Positions 10,536 to 20,700 of a DNA stretch of 51,229 nt are shown here, in pieces. A model generated the notes under the pieces. It ran no database searches, was not told the origin of the DNA, and saw only the letters and a program-made list of their open reading frames with translations. The translations under genes and the position numbers were made by a program. The stretch lies in the NCBI GenBank assembly GCA_903870995.1, contig CAIQFD010000002.1, forward strand, positions 1-51,229. Direction: 5' to 3'. The DNA comes from an uncultured Methylophilaceae bacterium. GTDB taxonomy: Bacteria > Pseudomonadota > Gammaproteobacteria > Burkholderiales > Methylophilaceae. Each line of letters opens with the position of its first letter. Position 1 is the stretch's first letter.

Positions 10536-11000
10536 ATGTTTAATATCGTATTGTTTGAACCAGAGATTCCGCCCAACACTGGCAACATCATTCGCTTGTG
10601 TGCCAATACTGGTGCGAAATTGCACTTGGTTAAGCCACTCGGATTTTCATTAGAAGACAAGCAACTCAAACGTGCTGGTTTGGATTATCACGAATACGCT
10701 AACTTACAAATCCATGAGAATTGGGATGCCTGCAAAAAGGCTTTAGCTAACAAACGCATGTTTGCTATCACCACAAAAGGCAGTAGCTCTCATGGTGAAA
10801 TCCAGTTTCAAAAAGACGATGTTTTTGTATTTGGCCCAGAAACACGTGGCCTACCAGAAGAAATACGCAATGAATTTAGTTCAGAGCATCGAGTGAGACT
10901 ACCAATGTTGCCGGAAAGCCGTAGCTTGAACTTATCTAACTCAGCAGCGGTGTTGTTATATGAAGCTTGGAGACAAATTGGATTCGAGGGCGGCGCTTAA
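10536..11000 (+). CDS. trmL: tRNA (cytidine(34)-2'-O)-methyltransferase
   Basis: SPOUT-class enzyme that 2'-O-methylates the wobble base of some tRNA-Leu species, using S-adenosylmethionine. The 154-residue length fits TrmL. Visible motifs are [19 protein letters not shown] (motif 1), [11 protein letters not shown] (motif 2) and [20 protein letters not shown] (motif 3, part of the trefoil knot). It stands alone on the plus strand between divergent and convergent neighbours. A TAGAAT at 10498-10503 is a possible -10 element about 30 bases upstream of the ATG, without a good -35. The gene ends 6 bases before the end of convergent gpsA. Confidence 0.93.
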   Translation: MFNIVLFEPEIPPNTGNIIRLCANTGAKLHLVKPLGFSLEDKQLKRAGLDYHEYANLQIHENWDACKKALANKRMFAITTKGSSSHGEIQFQKDDVFVFGPETRGLPEEIRNEFSSEHRVRLPMLPESRSLNLSNSAAVLLYEAWRQIGFEGGA

Positions 11001-11006
11001 AAAACG

Positions 11007-11999
11007 TTAATTAAACGACTCTTCTTTTTGCTCACGACCAAGTAAATCCATCACAGCATCACGCGGTGACTTTCCATGTGATAACACTTGATCAACCTCA
11101 TGCGTGATTGGCATATCTACACCTAAATCTCGAGCACGTTTCACCACTTCACGCGCGGTATAAACACCCTCAGCCACATGACCTAGCGTCGCTAAAATCT
11201 CAGCCAAAGGCTTACCACTTGCCAATTGCAAGCCCACTTCACGATTTCGTGAGTATTGTCCCGTACAGGTTAAAATCAAATCTCCCGCACCAGCCAAGCC
11301 CATAAAGGTATCTTTTTGCGCCCCCATTGCCATGCCGAAACGTGTCATTTCAGCCAAACCACGGGTAATCATCGCGGCACGTGCATTATTACCAAACTGC
11401 ATGCCATCAGAAATGCCAGCAGCGATTGCCATTACGTTTTTAAGCGCACCGCCAACGGCTACACCAGCTACATCAGTACTGGTATAAACACGTAAAGAAC
11501 CACCATGAAGTGCAGCACCAGCTTGTTTTGCGAAATCGGCATCATTCACCGCCAAAGAAACCGCTGTTGGTAAACCACGCACCAATTCAGCAGCAAAGCT
11601 AGGGCCTGAAAGCGCACCCCAAGATTGATTAGGACCTAATTCTTCAAGCGCTACTTCATGCGGCAATTTTGCGGTATCAGGCTCAAGGCCTTTATTTGCC
11701 CAAATGACCGGCACCTTAACGCCCAGCGCTTTAATTGATTGTAAAGTGGCGCGGAAACCACACGTCGGCACAACAGAAACGATGAAATCAACATCTTGCA
11801 AAGCCAAACCCAAATCAGACTCTACACTGAGGCTATCGTTGAATTTAAAATCGCCGAGATACATAGGATTGGCACGCACTTTACGCATACCATCAACGTG
11901 GGCAACTTTGCGCGCCCACAAGCAAACTTGGTGCTGCTGGCTGATGTGCATTGCCAGGGCAGTTCCCCAAGCACCAGCTCCTAATACCGCTATTTTCAT
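11007..11999 (-). CDS. gpsA: Glycerol-3-phosphate dehydrogenase (NAD(P)+)
   Basis: Makes sn-glycerol 3-phosphate from dihydroxyacetone phosphate for phospholipid synthesis. The 330-residue protein begins with the Rossmann motif AVLGAGAWGTALA and shows GALSGPSFA and the catalytic block GVAVGGALKNVMAIAAG with its lysine, followed by NNARAAMITRGL. It is the last gene of a minus-strand group grxC-secB-SH3 protein-gpsA; secB-gpsA linkage is common in proteobacteria. It begins 9 bases after the stop of the SH3-domain gene. Confidence 0.97.
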   Translation of the reverse strand: MKIAVLGAGAWGTALAMHISQQHQVCLWARKVAHVDGMRKVRANPMYLGDFKFNDSLSVESDLGLALQDVDFIVSVVPTCGFRATLQSIKALGVKVPVIWANKGLEPDTAKLPHEVALEELGPNQSWGALSGPSFAAELVRGLPTAVSLAVNDADFAKQAGAALHGGSLRVYTSTDVAGVAVGGALKNVMAIAAGISDGMQFGNNARAAMITRGLAEMTRFGMAMGAQKDTFMGLAGAGDLILTCTGQYSRNREVGLQLASGKPLAEILATLGHVAEGVYTAREVVKRARDLGVDMPITHEVDQVLSHGKSPRDAVMDLLGREQKEESFN

Positions 12000-12008
12000 T
12001 TCATACCC

Positions 12009-12458
12009 TTACAAACCCCAAACCGCCGAGGTTTGAACAAATCCAGCCAATCCATCTTTATGCTTCACTTTCACCCAGCCATTCTTGGCAGGCTCTAGCA
12101 ATTCCACCACCACATCTTTTTCTATACGACAAATCGAAGCAACACCAGCCTCTGGCGTCTGTTTCATATCAGCTGGTGCAATCGTCAACAAAGTGCGCTT
12201 AGGACTGAGCTGTTTGGCGTCTATCCAACTTAGGCCGCCCTGCTGATCACGCACCTTAACCCACTCAGCGAGGTTCACAATTACCTCAACTGGATAGCCC
12301 TGACCGAGAAGATAAACTTTTTTTCCTTGCGCCGAAGGCGTGTCGTAAACAATCGCCTTGGGAACGCTTACGGAACGAAATTCAGCTGCCGCCAACCTTG
12401 GCAACAGCATGAACAAGGCGATAACAAAAAGCTTAGTGTGTAGTTTTTGCAGCTTCAT
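12009..12458 (-). CDS. Exported protein with two SH3-like domains
   Basis: About 149 residues when started at the ATG at 12458, which yields a clean signal peptide (MKLQKLHTKLF, hydrophobic core, cleavage after LAAA). The frame is open to an ATG at 12500, but that start would bury the signal peptide. The mature part has two bacterial SH3-like repeats, about 60 residues each: the first ends in WVKVRDQQGGLSWIDAKQL, the second in WVKVKHKDGLAGFVQTSAVWG. Such domains usually bind peptidoglycan or proteins in the periplasm. The start lies 26 bases inside the end of secB, implying coupling. Precise role unknown. Confidence 0.8.
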   Translation of the reverse strand: MKLQKLHTKLFVIALFMLLPRLAAAEFRSVSVPKAIVYDTPSAQGKKVYLLGQGYPVEVIVNLAEWVKVRDQQGGLSWIDAKQLSPKRTLLTIAPADMKQTPEAGVASICRIEKDVVVELLEPAKNGWVKVKHKDGLAGFVQTSAVWGL

Positions 12459-12939
12459 CTTGCGCTTGCTGTTGCTTTTGTTGTGCATACAGCGCTTCAA
12501 AATTGATTGGGCTCAACACAACAGGCGGGAAGCCTGCACGTACTGAGGCATCAGAAACTACTTCACGCGCGTACGGGAACAAGATGTTTGGACAAGTGAT
12601 GCTAAAAATGATTTCCAAGTTCTCTTCCGGCACATTACGCACTTGGAAAATACCAGCTTGAGCCACTTCGATTAAGAATGCAGTTTTTTCGCCGATTTTT
12701 GAAGTCACTGTAATGGTAAGCACTACTTCGAAGATACCATCATCAAGCTTACTTGCAGTATTGCTGATTTCAATACCGATTTGAGGCGCATCACGATCGG
12801 TAAAGATTTGTGGGGCATTAGGTAATTCCAATGACAAATCTTTTACATACAATTTCTCAATACCAAAACCAGGCGCTTGATTTTGCTCCAAGGCTTGGTT
12901 TTCTGTTGTTTGCTCTGCAACTGCTTCTTTCTTTGCCAT
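12433..12939 (-). CDS. secB: Protein-export chaperone SecB
   Basis: Tetrameric cytoplasmic chaperone that keeps precursor proteins unfolded and hands them to SecA. The 168-residue product has an Ala/Glu/Gln-rich N-terminal extension, then the SecB core starting at about GFGIEKLYVKDLSLELPNAP, with CPNILFPYAREVVSDASVRAGFPPVVLSPINFEALY near the C-terminus split across the conserved acidic and hydrophobic face. It is 132 bases downstream of grxC and overlaps the SH3-domain gene by 26 bases. The grxC-secB-gpsA order is common in beta- and gammaproteobacteria. Confidence 0.97.
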   Translation of the reverse strand: MAKKEAVAEQTTENQALEQNQAPGFGIEKLYVKDLSLELPNAPQIFTDRDAPQIGIEISNTASKLDDGIFEVVLTITVTSKIGEKTAFLIEVAQAGIFQVRNVPEENLEIIFSITCPNILFPYAREVVSDASVRAGFPPVVLSPINFEALYAQQKQQQAQDEAAKTTH

Positions 12940-13071
12940 GATTTTCCCTAAAAATTTTCAAAAAATTGCGTTAAATCGCTTAACGCATCCAAACGATAAT
13001 GAAGAAAGTCAGTATTTTAACTGATGCTTATACTAATTGCTTGTGTTGCTTAAGTGTTTTGCCTTGAGTCT

Positions 13072-13329
13072 TTACTTAGCTAACAATGAATCGAGTTCAC
13101 CAGCTAGATCTAATGCACGCAAATCGTCAAAACCACCAACATGATGCTCCCCAATATAGATTTGCGGTACAGTACGGCGCCCTGTTCTTTCCATCATGGC
13201 CACTTTCAATTCTGGCGCTGAATCAACTTGAATCTTTTCTATATCAACAACCCCCTTGCTGTTCAGCAACCGCTCCGCATTGACGCAATAAGGGCAATAA
13301 GCACTGGTGTACATGACTACTTTACTCAT
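13072..13329 (-). CDS. grxC: Glutaredoxin 3
   Basis: 85-residue glutathione-dependent disulfide oxidoreductase. The redox motif CPYC (Cys12 and Cys15) lies at the end of the first beta strand, followed by the cis-proline segment TVPQIYIG and the glutathione-binding GGFDDLRAL. It has no signal peptide, so it is cytoplasmic. It is the first gene of the minus-strand group leading to secB and gpsA, although the 132-base gap to secB could hold a separate promoter. It is divergent from gpmI, with 173 bases between them. Confidence 0.95.
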   Translation of the reverse strand: MSKVVMYTSAYCPYCVNAERLLNSKGVVDIEKIQVDSAPELKVAMMERTGRRTVPQIYIGEHHVGGFDDLRALDLAGELDSLLAK

Positions 13330-13406
13330 GAAATAACCTTTTGACGCATCGCGCCATTAATTAAGTAAAAATGTGAATTGTACCTAAAGACTAAGTAGAA
13401 ACTGAA

Positions 13407-13435
13407 TTGACGCTGATAATTTCGGCAAATAATGC
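13407..13435 (+). promoter_or_regulatory. Possible sigma70 promoter for gpmI
   Basis: TTGACG at 13407-13412 matches the -35 consensus at five of six bases. It is followed by an AT-rich AAATAATGC stretch at 13427-13435 that could serve as -10 at 15-17 base spacing, though no single hexamer there is a good match. It lies in the intergenic region shared with divergent grxC, about 70 bases before the gpmI ATG. Confidence 0.35.
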
Positions 13436-13502
13436 AGATTTATTGAGTAAAAATCACTAAAATAGCGGGATTACTTGAATACTCGTTGAGAAAACACCTC
13501 AC

Positions 13503-15044
13503 ATGAAAATTACGCCTGTCGTATTGTTGATTTTAGATGGCTTTGGATACCGTGAAGACATCACAGATAATGCCATCGCCCAAGCCGAAAAGCCCAACTG
13601 GGATAAACTTTGGAAACAATATCCGCACACCCTAATTAACGCATCAGAGCACTTCGTTGGCTTACCTGACGGACAAATGGGCAATTCCGAAGTAGGCCAC
13701 CTCAATATTGGTGCAGGTCGTATCGTATTTCAAGAATTTGAGCGTATCAACAACGCAATCGCGACAGGTGAGTTCAATCTAAACCCTGTACTGCTAGAAG
13801 CAGTTAACACTGCTAAAAATGCGGATAAAGGACTGCATATTTTTGGCTTAATTTCTGACGGTGGCGTACATAGCCACCAAGACCACATTTACGCCATGAT
13901 CAACATGGCTGCAAAACAAGGCTTAAACAAAATCTACGTCCATGCGTTTTTAGACGGACGTGACACCCCTCCAGTGAGCGCGAAACCCTACTTGCAAAAA
14001 CTGGAAGAGCAGATCCAAAAAATTGGTGCTGGCAAAATCGCATCTATCTGCGGTCGTTATTACGCGATGGATAGAGATAAACGCTGGGAACGCATTGCAC
14101 CAGCCTACGAGTTACTCACTGAAGGTAAAGGTTTATTCACGGCAAGTACCGCATTAGAGGGCTTGGAATCGGCTTATACGCGAGGTGAAAATGACGAGTT
14201 TGTGAAAGCCACATCTATTATTAAAGCTGGTGAAAAACCTGTATATGTCGATGATGGTGACGTCATTGTCTTTATGAACTTCCGTTCAGACCGTGCGCGC
14301 CAAATGACCACATGCTTTCTGGACGCAAGTTTTGAAGGCTTTAAGCGTAACAAGCTACCCAAACTCGGTGGTTATTACACACTCACCATGTATGACAAAA
14401 ACGAGGCGAATGCGAAAGCAGTCTTTCCTCCGAGTGACATTCATAACACCTTTGGTGAATACATTGCCAAGCAAGGCCTAAAACAACTTCGAATTGCGGA
14501 AACAGAAAAATATCCGCATGTCACTTTCTTTTTTAACGGCGGTGAAGAAAAAGTTTTTGAGGGAGAAAGCCGTATTCTTGTGCCATCCCCTAAAGTGGCG
14601 ACTTACGACTTACAGCCTGAGATGAGCGCTTTTGAGCTCACGGACAAATTAGAAGCGGCCATTTTGAGCAAGGAATATGCAGCCATTATTTGCAACTATG
14701 CAAACTGCGACATGGTGGGCCATACAGGCATTATGTCAGCCGCTATTAAGGCGGTTGAAACGCTAGACACATGCATAGGTCGGCTAGTGAGCGCCGCACA
14801 AAGCGTGGGTGCAGAAATTATCATCACCGCTGACCACGGCAACGTAGAGATGATGCAAGACTTACAAAACAACCAACCGCACACACAACATACAACCAAT
14901 CTTGTGCCATTACTCTACATCGGCCGCGATGCTGAAATGTCTAAAACTGGCGCACTTTCAGATATTGCCCCAAGCTTACTCAGCATGATGGGCTTACCGC
15001 AACCCTCAGAAATGACAGGCCATTCTTTAGTGAGCATCAAGTAA
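13503..15044 (+). CDS. gpmI: Phosphoglycerate mutase, cofactor-independent (iPGM)
   Basis: Interconverts 3- and 2-phosphoglycerate without 2,3-bisphosphoglycerate; two-manganese enzyme of the alkaline phosphatase superfamily. The 513-residue length is typical. Asp12 in LILDGFGYR and Ser62 in GQMGNSEVGH are the metal ligand and the phosphorylated serine. The second cluster of ligands is in NYANCDMVGHTG and TADHGNVEMM, and QPHTQHTTNLVPLLYIG follows. An EnvC-like gene starts 1 base after its stop, a pairing common in proteobacteria. Confidence 0.97.
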   Translation: MKITPVVLLILDGFGYREDITDNAIAQAEKPNWDKLWKQYPHTLINASEHFVGLPDGQMGNSEVGHLNIGAGRIVFQEFERINNAIATGEFNLNPVLLEAVNTAKNADKGLHIFGLISDGGVHSHQDHIYAMINMAAKQGLNKIYVHAFLDGRDTPPVSAKPYLQKLEEQIQKIGAGKIASICGRYYAMDRDKRWERIAPAYELLTEGKGLFTASTALEGLESAYTRGENDEFVKATSIIKAGEKPVYVDDGDVIVFMNFRSDRARQMTTCFLDASFEGFKRNKLPKLGGYYTLTMYDKNEANAKAVFPPSDIHNTFGEYIAKQGLKQLRIAETEKYPHVTFFFNGGEEKVFEGESRILVPSPKVATYDLQPEMSAFELTDKLEAAILSKEYAAIICNYANCDMVGHTGIMSAAIKAVETLDTCIGRLVSAAQSVGAEIIITADHGNVEMMQDLQNNQPHTQHTTNLVPLLYIGRDAEMSKTGALSDIAPSLLSMMGLPQPSEMTGHSLVSIK

Positions 15045-15045
15045 C

Positions 15046-16320
15046 ATGTTAAATGGCAAAAGTTTTTTAATTGGATTCGTGCTATTTGCGCTAACTGCAT
15101 CTTCTGCACCAGCTATCGCTGCTAACAAAAGCGAGAAACCAAAAGAAAAACTCAATAATATCCATGAGCGCATTGAGTCGCTCACTAAAGAGTTAGGTAA
15201 AACAAAAGAAGCGCATGCTGATGCTGCAGATGCTTTAAAAGAGAGCGAAAAGGCAATCAGCGAAACCAATCGAAAGCTATACGAGCTTCAACAAGAACAA
15301 AAGAAACATAGTGAAACGCTTCAAGTATTGCAGACACAAAAATCTGGGCTTGAGAACACAATTGAAGGACAAAAAAATCAGCTAAGCAAACAGATATATC
15401 AGCAGTATTTACACGGCCAGCAAAGTTACTTACAAGTCGTTCTGCAAGAACAAGACCCAAGCTCCATAGCCCGCCAACTGCAATACTTTTCTTACATTAC
15501 TAAAGCACGTGAGAATCTCATTCACGGCATGCAATCCAACTTAAGCCAAGTCACCAAACTTAACGAACAAACTGTGGATGCACTACAAGAGGTGGTTAAT
15601 CTCAAAAACAAACAACAAAATGAGCGTAAGAATCTTGAGGTGCAAAAGCAATCGCACAGTAAAGTTGTTGAGAAGCTATCATCTCAAATCAGTGCCCAGC
15701 GCAACGAAATCGAAAAACTGAAACGCGACGAAAAAAACCTATCTCAACTTGTAGAGCGCTTAGCGAGAGCTCCGCAACCAAAACCACAAAACCCAACACT
15801 AGCAAACAAACCAAACAACAGCTCGCACGAGGCAACAACAAGCAAGCCTGAGTCCGAACCAACGCCGCAGCGGCCTTTAGCGACCAACGAATCACTGCCT
15901 AGCAATGCTTTTGATGGTGGGAACTTCGAGGCTTTAAGAGGGAAACTTAACCTGCCTGTGCGTGGTGAAGTTACCAACAAATTTGGCAACAGTCGCCAAG
16001 ACACTGGTCTGACTTGGAAAGGCTTGTTTATCAAATCAAATGAAGGCAACGAAGTGAAGTCTGTTGCGAGCGGACGTGTAGTCTTTGCGGATTGGATGCG
16101 CGGGTTTGGCAATCTGATTATTGTTGATCATGGCGGTGGCTACATGAGCCTTTACGGCAACAATCAAGCCTTATTACGCAAAATGGGAGATACTGTAAAA
16201 GGTGGCGATACGATTGCTAGCGTTGGCAATAGTGGGGGCAATGACACAGCTGGCTTATATTACGAACTAAGAAGCCGGAGCAAACCATTTGACCCGATGA
16301 GCTGGAGTGTATTGCATTAA
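15046..16320 (+). CDS. envC: EnvC-like murein hydrolase activator
   Basis: Periplasmic protein expected to activate cell-division amidases rather than cut peptidoglycan itself. The 424 residues comprise a signal peptide (cleavage near AIAA), a long coiled-coil region at about residues 30-240, a Pro/Ser/Thr-rich linker to about 285, and a C-terminal LytM (M23) domain. The zinc-binding residues of active LytM enzymes are missing: the first His site reads TGLTWKGLFI and the usual HLHFE reads GLYYELR, very like E. coli EnvC. It is translated with gpmI, 1 base downstream. Symbol assigned by architecture; NlpD-like alternatives lack the coiled coil. Confidence 0.88.
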   Translation: MLNGKSFLIGFVLFALTASSAPAIAANKSEKPKEKLNNIHERIESLTKELGKTKEAHADAADALKESEKAISETNRKLYELQQEQKKHSETLQVLQTQKSGLENTIEGQKNQLSKQIYQQYLHGQQSYLQVVLQEQDPSSIARQLQYFSYITKARENLIHGMQSNLSQVTKLNEQTVDALQEVVNLKNKQQNERKNLEVQKQSHSKVVEKLSSQISAQRNEIEKLKRDEKNLSQLVERLARAPQPKPQNPTLANKPNNSSHEATTSKPESEPTPQRPLATNESLPSNAFDGGNFEALRGKLNLPVRGEVTNKFGNSRQDTGLTWKGLFIKSNEGNEVKSVASGRVVFADWMRGFGNLIIVDHGGGYMSLYGNNQALLRKMGDTVKGGDTIASVGNSGGNDTAGLYYELRSRSKPFDPMSWSVLH

Positions 16321-16340
16321 AACTGGTTAAACGGTCTACC

Positions 16341-17357
16341 TTAATCGAGCGTTTCACAAATATCACGCACTAGACTTGGTCCACGGTAAATTAAACCACT
16401 GTAAACCTGCACCAAGCTTGCACCAGCAGCGATTTTCTCTGCAGCATCAGCGCCACTCAAAATTCCACCCACGCCAATAATCGGCAACTCTCCAGCAAGC
16501 TGCTTTGAGAGCTGGGAAATCACTAACGTAGATTTCTCACGTACTGGCGCACCAGACAATCCGCCCGTTTCAGAAGCATTAGGCAAGCCAGCCACCATTT
16601 CTCTAGCCAAGGTCGTATTGGTTGCGATCACAGCATCGAATTGATGCAACTTAAGCAAATCAGCGATTTCTATAATTTGCATCTCATCTAAGTCCGGTGC
16701 AATTTTTAATGCAATTGGCACATATTGACCGTGCTTTTCTGCTAATACTTTTTGCTCCGCTTTCAAAGATGCAAGCAAAGCATCTAGCGCATCTTTTTCC
16801 TGTAGTTGACGCAAGTTTTTAGTATTTGGAGACGAAATGTTCACCGTAATATAACTCGCGTGCGTATAAACTTTACGCATACAAATCAGATAATCATCAA
16901 CGGCGCGCTCATTAGGCGTATCAAAGTTTTTGCCAATATTAATGCCCAAAATACCGCGATATTTGGACGCCTGAACATTTTGAATAAGGTTGTCTACACC
17001 CAAATTATTAAAGCCAAAACGGTTAATAACGCCTTCCGCTTCTTTCACTCGAAATAATCTTGGCTTAGGATTGCCAAGCTGAGGGCGTGGCGTAATAGTC
17101 CCAATCTCAAGAAAGCCGAACCCCAAGGCAGCCATGCCATCAATCACAGCACCATTCTTATCTAGTCCAGCGGCGAGACCAACGCGGTTAGGGAATGTCA
17201 GCCCCATCACGGTTTTAGGCTGACAATCAGCAGGCTTGGGAAGCAACGCCAGCAAGCCGACTTTTTCGGCAAACTTGAGGCTTTTTAAAGTGAGGTCATG
17301 GGCATTTTCAGCGTCGAGCTGAAATAGAAACGGCTTTGCGAGTGCGTATAGGTTCAT
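16341..17357 (-). CDS. pyrD: Dihydroorotate dehydrogenase (quinone), class 2
   Basis: Membrane-associated flavoenzyme oxidising dihydroorotate to orotate with quinone as acceptor, in pyrimidine synthesis. The 338 residues include the N-terminal helical extension ([20 protein letters not shown]) that marks class 2 enzymes. The FMN-binding and catalytic core follows: [38 protein letters not shown] (the catalytic serine lies in this region), and [15 protein letters not shown] near the end. It is convergent with the envC-like gene, 20 bases apart, and no clear hairpin terminator is seen there. Confidence 0.97.
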   Translation of the reverse strand: MNLYALAKPFLFQLDAENAHDLTLKSLKFAEKVGLLALLPKPADCQPKTVMGLTFPNRVGLAAGLDKNGAVIDGMAALGFGFLEIGTITPRPQLGNPKPRLFRVKEAEGVINRFGFNNLGVDNLIQNVQASKYRGILGINIGKNFDTPNERAVDDYLICMRKVYTHASYITVNISSPNTKNLRQLQEKDALDALLASLKAEQKVLAEKHGQYVPIALKIAPDLDEMQIIEIADLLKLHQFDAVIATNTTLAREMVAGLPNASETGGLSGAPVREKSTLVISQLSKQLAGELPIIGVGGILSGADAAEKIAAGASLVQVYSGLIYRGPSLVRDICETLD

Positions 17358-17411
17358 ACGTTTATTTTACTCGAAAAGCCGTGCATTACTAAAAATGTCA
17401 GTGAACTTGAT

Positions 17412-17750
17412 TTAGCAATCAAACACGATAATTTGCTCTGACAGCCTAATCATACGTTCCACAGGGGTGACCCAAACAATGCCATCACCAACTTGTCCCG
17501 TATGACCACACTCTACAATAATCTGTAAAACGCCCTCGACTAGATCATCAGGCACCACCATTTCGATTCGCACCTTTGGACTATAGTCAGCTAACTCATC
17601 ACGGATACCTTGTGAAGGCTTGGCCAGATAGTGTCCACATCCCTCCACTTTCGTCACTGTCATTCCGGGAAACTCTTTGATGTTTTTGAATGCTGAACGA
17701 ATCTTAGCTAATCGCTGCGGCTGTATCACTGCTTTAATTTCTTTTTTCAT
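17412..17750 (-). CDS. Divergent PII-like protein (PII-NG type) linked to a metal efflux pump
   Basis: 112-residue trimeric PII-fold protein. The core PKVRIEMVVPDDLVEGVLQ aligns well with GlnB, but key residues differ. The position of the uridylylated Tyr51 is Glu52 here. The T-loop reads QGIRDELADYSPK. The B-loop reads TGQVGDGIVWV, with Ile91 where GlnB has the ATP-contacting lysine. Such variants next to czc/cus RND pump genes were described as the PII-NG group. It is the last gene of the operon, 28 bases after czcA. Likely a pump- or metal-related regulator rather than a nitrogen sensor; the ligand is unknown. Confidence 0.85.
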   Translation of the reverse strand: MKKEIKAVIQPQRLAKIRSAFKNIKEFPGMTVTKVEGCGHYLAKPSQGIRDELADYSPKVRIEMVVPDDLVEGVLQIIVECGHTGQVGDGIVWVTPVERMIRLSEQIIVFDC

Positions 17751-17778
17751 ACGACGTCATCTCCAAGTCTATTAAGAC

Positions 17779-20700
17779 TTATGCCTCTAGCCTAAGTTCT
17801 TCAAATTTACGATATAAAGTTGGCACCACCACTAAGGTAAGTAAGGTGGAGCTAATTAAGCCACCAATCACTACTATCGCTAATGGCCGCTGAATTTCTG
17901 AGCCAGGTCCTGTTGCAAACAAAAATGGCACTAACGCCAACATCGCAACGGTCGCCGTCATCATCACAGGCCTAAACCTTTGCTGACAACCTTTAACGAT
18001 TGCATCTATTTGACTTAAGCCATCGTCACGCAAATGACGGATGTAAGACACCAGCACCACGCCATTCAATACAGCAATCCCCCACAACGCAATAAAACCC
18101 ACCGAGGCTGGCACAGAGAGGTATTCCCCGGTGACAAACAAAGCCAATATCCCACCAATAGAAGAGAACGGTAACACCATAATAATCATCGTGGCATATC
18201 GCACAGAATTAAACAGCAAGAACAGCAAGAAGAAAATTGCACCAATCGTAATTGGAATAATAATCTTCAGATGGTTCATAGCGCGTTCCATGTTTTCAAA
18301 TTGACCGCCATACTCTAAATAATAGCCATCTGATAGCTTCAGCTTATTATCCAACACTTTTTTTAACTCGGCGACAAATCCACCCAAATCGCGGTCTTTA
18401 ACATTAATCCCGACAACAATACGACGCTTTGCCAATTCACGACTAATTTGAGCTGGCCCATCTTTAACCTCTATCTTTGCCAAATCACGCAATGCCACTC
18501 GCGCACCATTAGGAGAGGTAATCATGATGTTGCCAATCGCCTCAACATTATTACGAAAGTCTTCTGGGTAACGCACCGCCGCACTAAAACGACGCTGCCC
18601 TTCAAAGATTTCTGTGGCAACCTTACCACCAAGAGCCGTTTCAATGACATCATTAATATCGCTAGCATTGACGCCTTGTCGCGCAATCGCTTGTCTATCA
18701 ATGACGACATTCAAATATTGCTGTCCTGAAACCTTTTCAATCTTAATTTCAGTTGCACCATCGATTTTTTGCGCAAGCTTTGAAATTTCTTCAGCTTTGG
18801 TTTTAAGTAAAGTCATATCCTCACCAAACACTTTCACCGCGACATCAGCACGCACGCCTGTCAAAAGCTCATCCACACGGTCTGAAATCGGCTGCGCCAT
18901 AATGACTTGCACCCCAGGAAGATTTTTTGCCAACACATCACGCATTTTTTCTGCAATGTCGTCTTGTGTCCAGCCATCAGGCCATTCATTTCGGGGCTTC
19001 AAGCTCACTATGGGCGTAGATTCATTTTGCGCCTGCGGATCAGCAGGGCTTTCACCACGACCAACGCCAGAAACCGCCGATTTAACTCCAGGCACTTGCT
19101 CCATAATCAGCTTCATTGCTTGGCTCTCCATCTTGATAGATTCCTCAAGCGAAATATTTGGCACTCGATTAATACCAGGAACAATTGAGCCTTCTTTCAT
19201 TTCTGGAATAAATGACATCCCTAAAAATGGCAGAATAATCAAAGAAGCTACAAAAACAGCAACAGCAGATGTCACTGTCTTTTTCTCGTTAGCCAAGGAC
19301 CAATTTAATAGGCGTAAATATGGTCGTTTTATTGCTTGAATCAAGCGTGTATCTTCCCCACTACCTCCTTTAAGTATGTATGAACACAACACTGGCGATA
19401 GTGTTAATGAAAGGACAAGCGAAACAAACAAGGCAATCGCAATCGTCAGCGCAAGTGGCGCAAACATTTTGCCTTCCATTCCCTCTAACGTCATCAAAGG
19501 CAAGAACACCAAAATGATAATTCCCACACCAAATAGCACTGGCGTACCAACCTCTGCAGCGGCTTCTAACACCACACGAATCTTACTTTCACCATGGCGG
19601 TGACCTAACTGATGGAAGGCGTTTTCAACCACCACCACGGACCCATCAACCATCAGGCCAATCGCAATTGCCAATCCTCCCAAGGACATGAGATTGGCAG
19701 AAATTCCATAATAATTCATCGCCATAAAAGTAATCAGCGGGGTTAGGATTAAAGTGCCCACCACAATCAAACTTGAACGTACGTCCCCTAAAAACAAGAA
19801 CAGAACCACTATCACTAAAACGATACCCTCAATCAGTACTTTTACAACCGTATGCAAAGCAGCGTCCACCAACTCACTTCGATCGTAAAATGGTGTGATT
19901 TGCAAGCCTCCTGGCAACATACCTTTACTGTTAACCTCTTCAACACGGGCTTTGATACGGCTTACCACCTCTTTGGCGTTACCCCCGCGCATCATCATCA
20001 CAACACCACCCACCGACTCCGTATCGCCATTTTTAATTAAAGCGCCGACGCGAACCTCACTACCAAGTCTGACCTCTGCCACGTCCCGCATATAGACTGG
20101 CACACCGTTCTGCTCTTTCAAGACGATGCCACGAACGTCATCTAAATCCTGAATCAAACCTACGCCTCTAATTAAATATTGCTCAGCATAATGCGGCAAC
20201 ACTCCCCCACCGCTATTGCCGTTATTACGAGCCAGTGCAGTGTAAATATCTTGTAATTTCAAACCGTAATAATTCATCCGATCTGGATTAACCAAGGCTT
20301 GATATTGCTTGACGTAACCACCCTGGGAGTTAATTTCAGCCACACCAGGAATGCCGCGTAGTAATGGCCGCACAACCCAATCTTGCACTGCACGGCGCTC
20401 AGTCAACTCTTCTTCTGTGAGTGCAGTCGTTCCATCGGTTTTTTTATCTAAGGTATATTGATAGACCTCTCCCAAGCCAGTCGAAACAGGTCCCAGAACA
20501 GGCATGACACCTACTGGCATTTTTTCCATCACTTCGGTCAAACGTTCCATCACCAATTGTCTAGCGAAGAAAACATTAGTCTCATCCGTGAATACCAGAG
20601 TGATGAGCGATAGCCCATTTTTATTGAGCGAGCGCATCTCAGTCAGCCCAGGCAAGCCTGTCATAGAGATCTCAAGCGGAACCGTCACAAAACGCTCCAT

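Noticed and set aside
12459-12500. Longer N-terminus for the SH3-domain protein
   Set aside because: The upstream ATG adds 14 polar residues before a good signal peptide and lies deeper in secB; the ATG at 12458 is preferred.
18614-19339. 241-codon plus-strand ORF opposite the RND pump gene
   Set aside because: It lies entirely antisense to the czcA-type gene, which has full family motifs. The product has no recognisable domains and no ribosome-binding site; it is a shadow frame.
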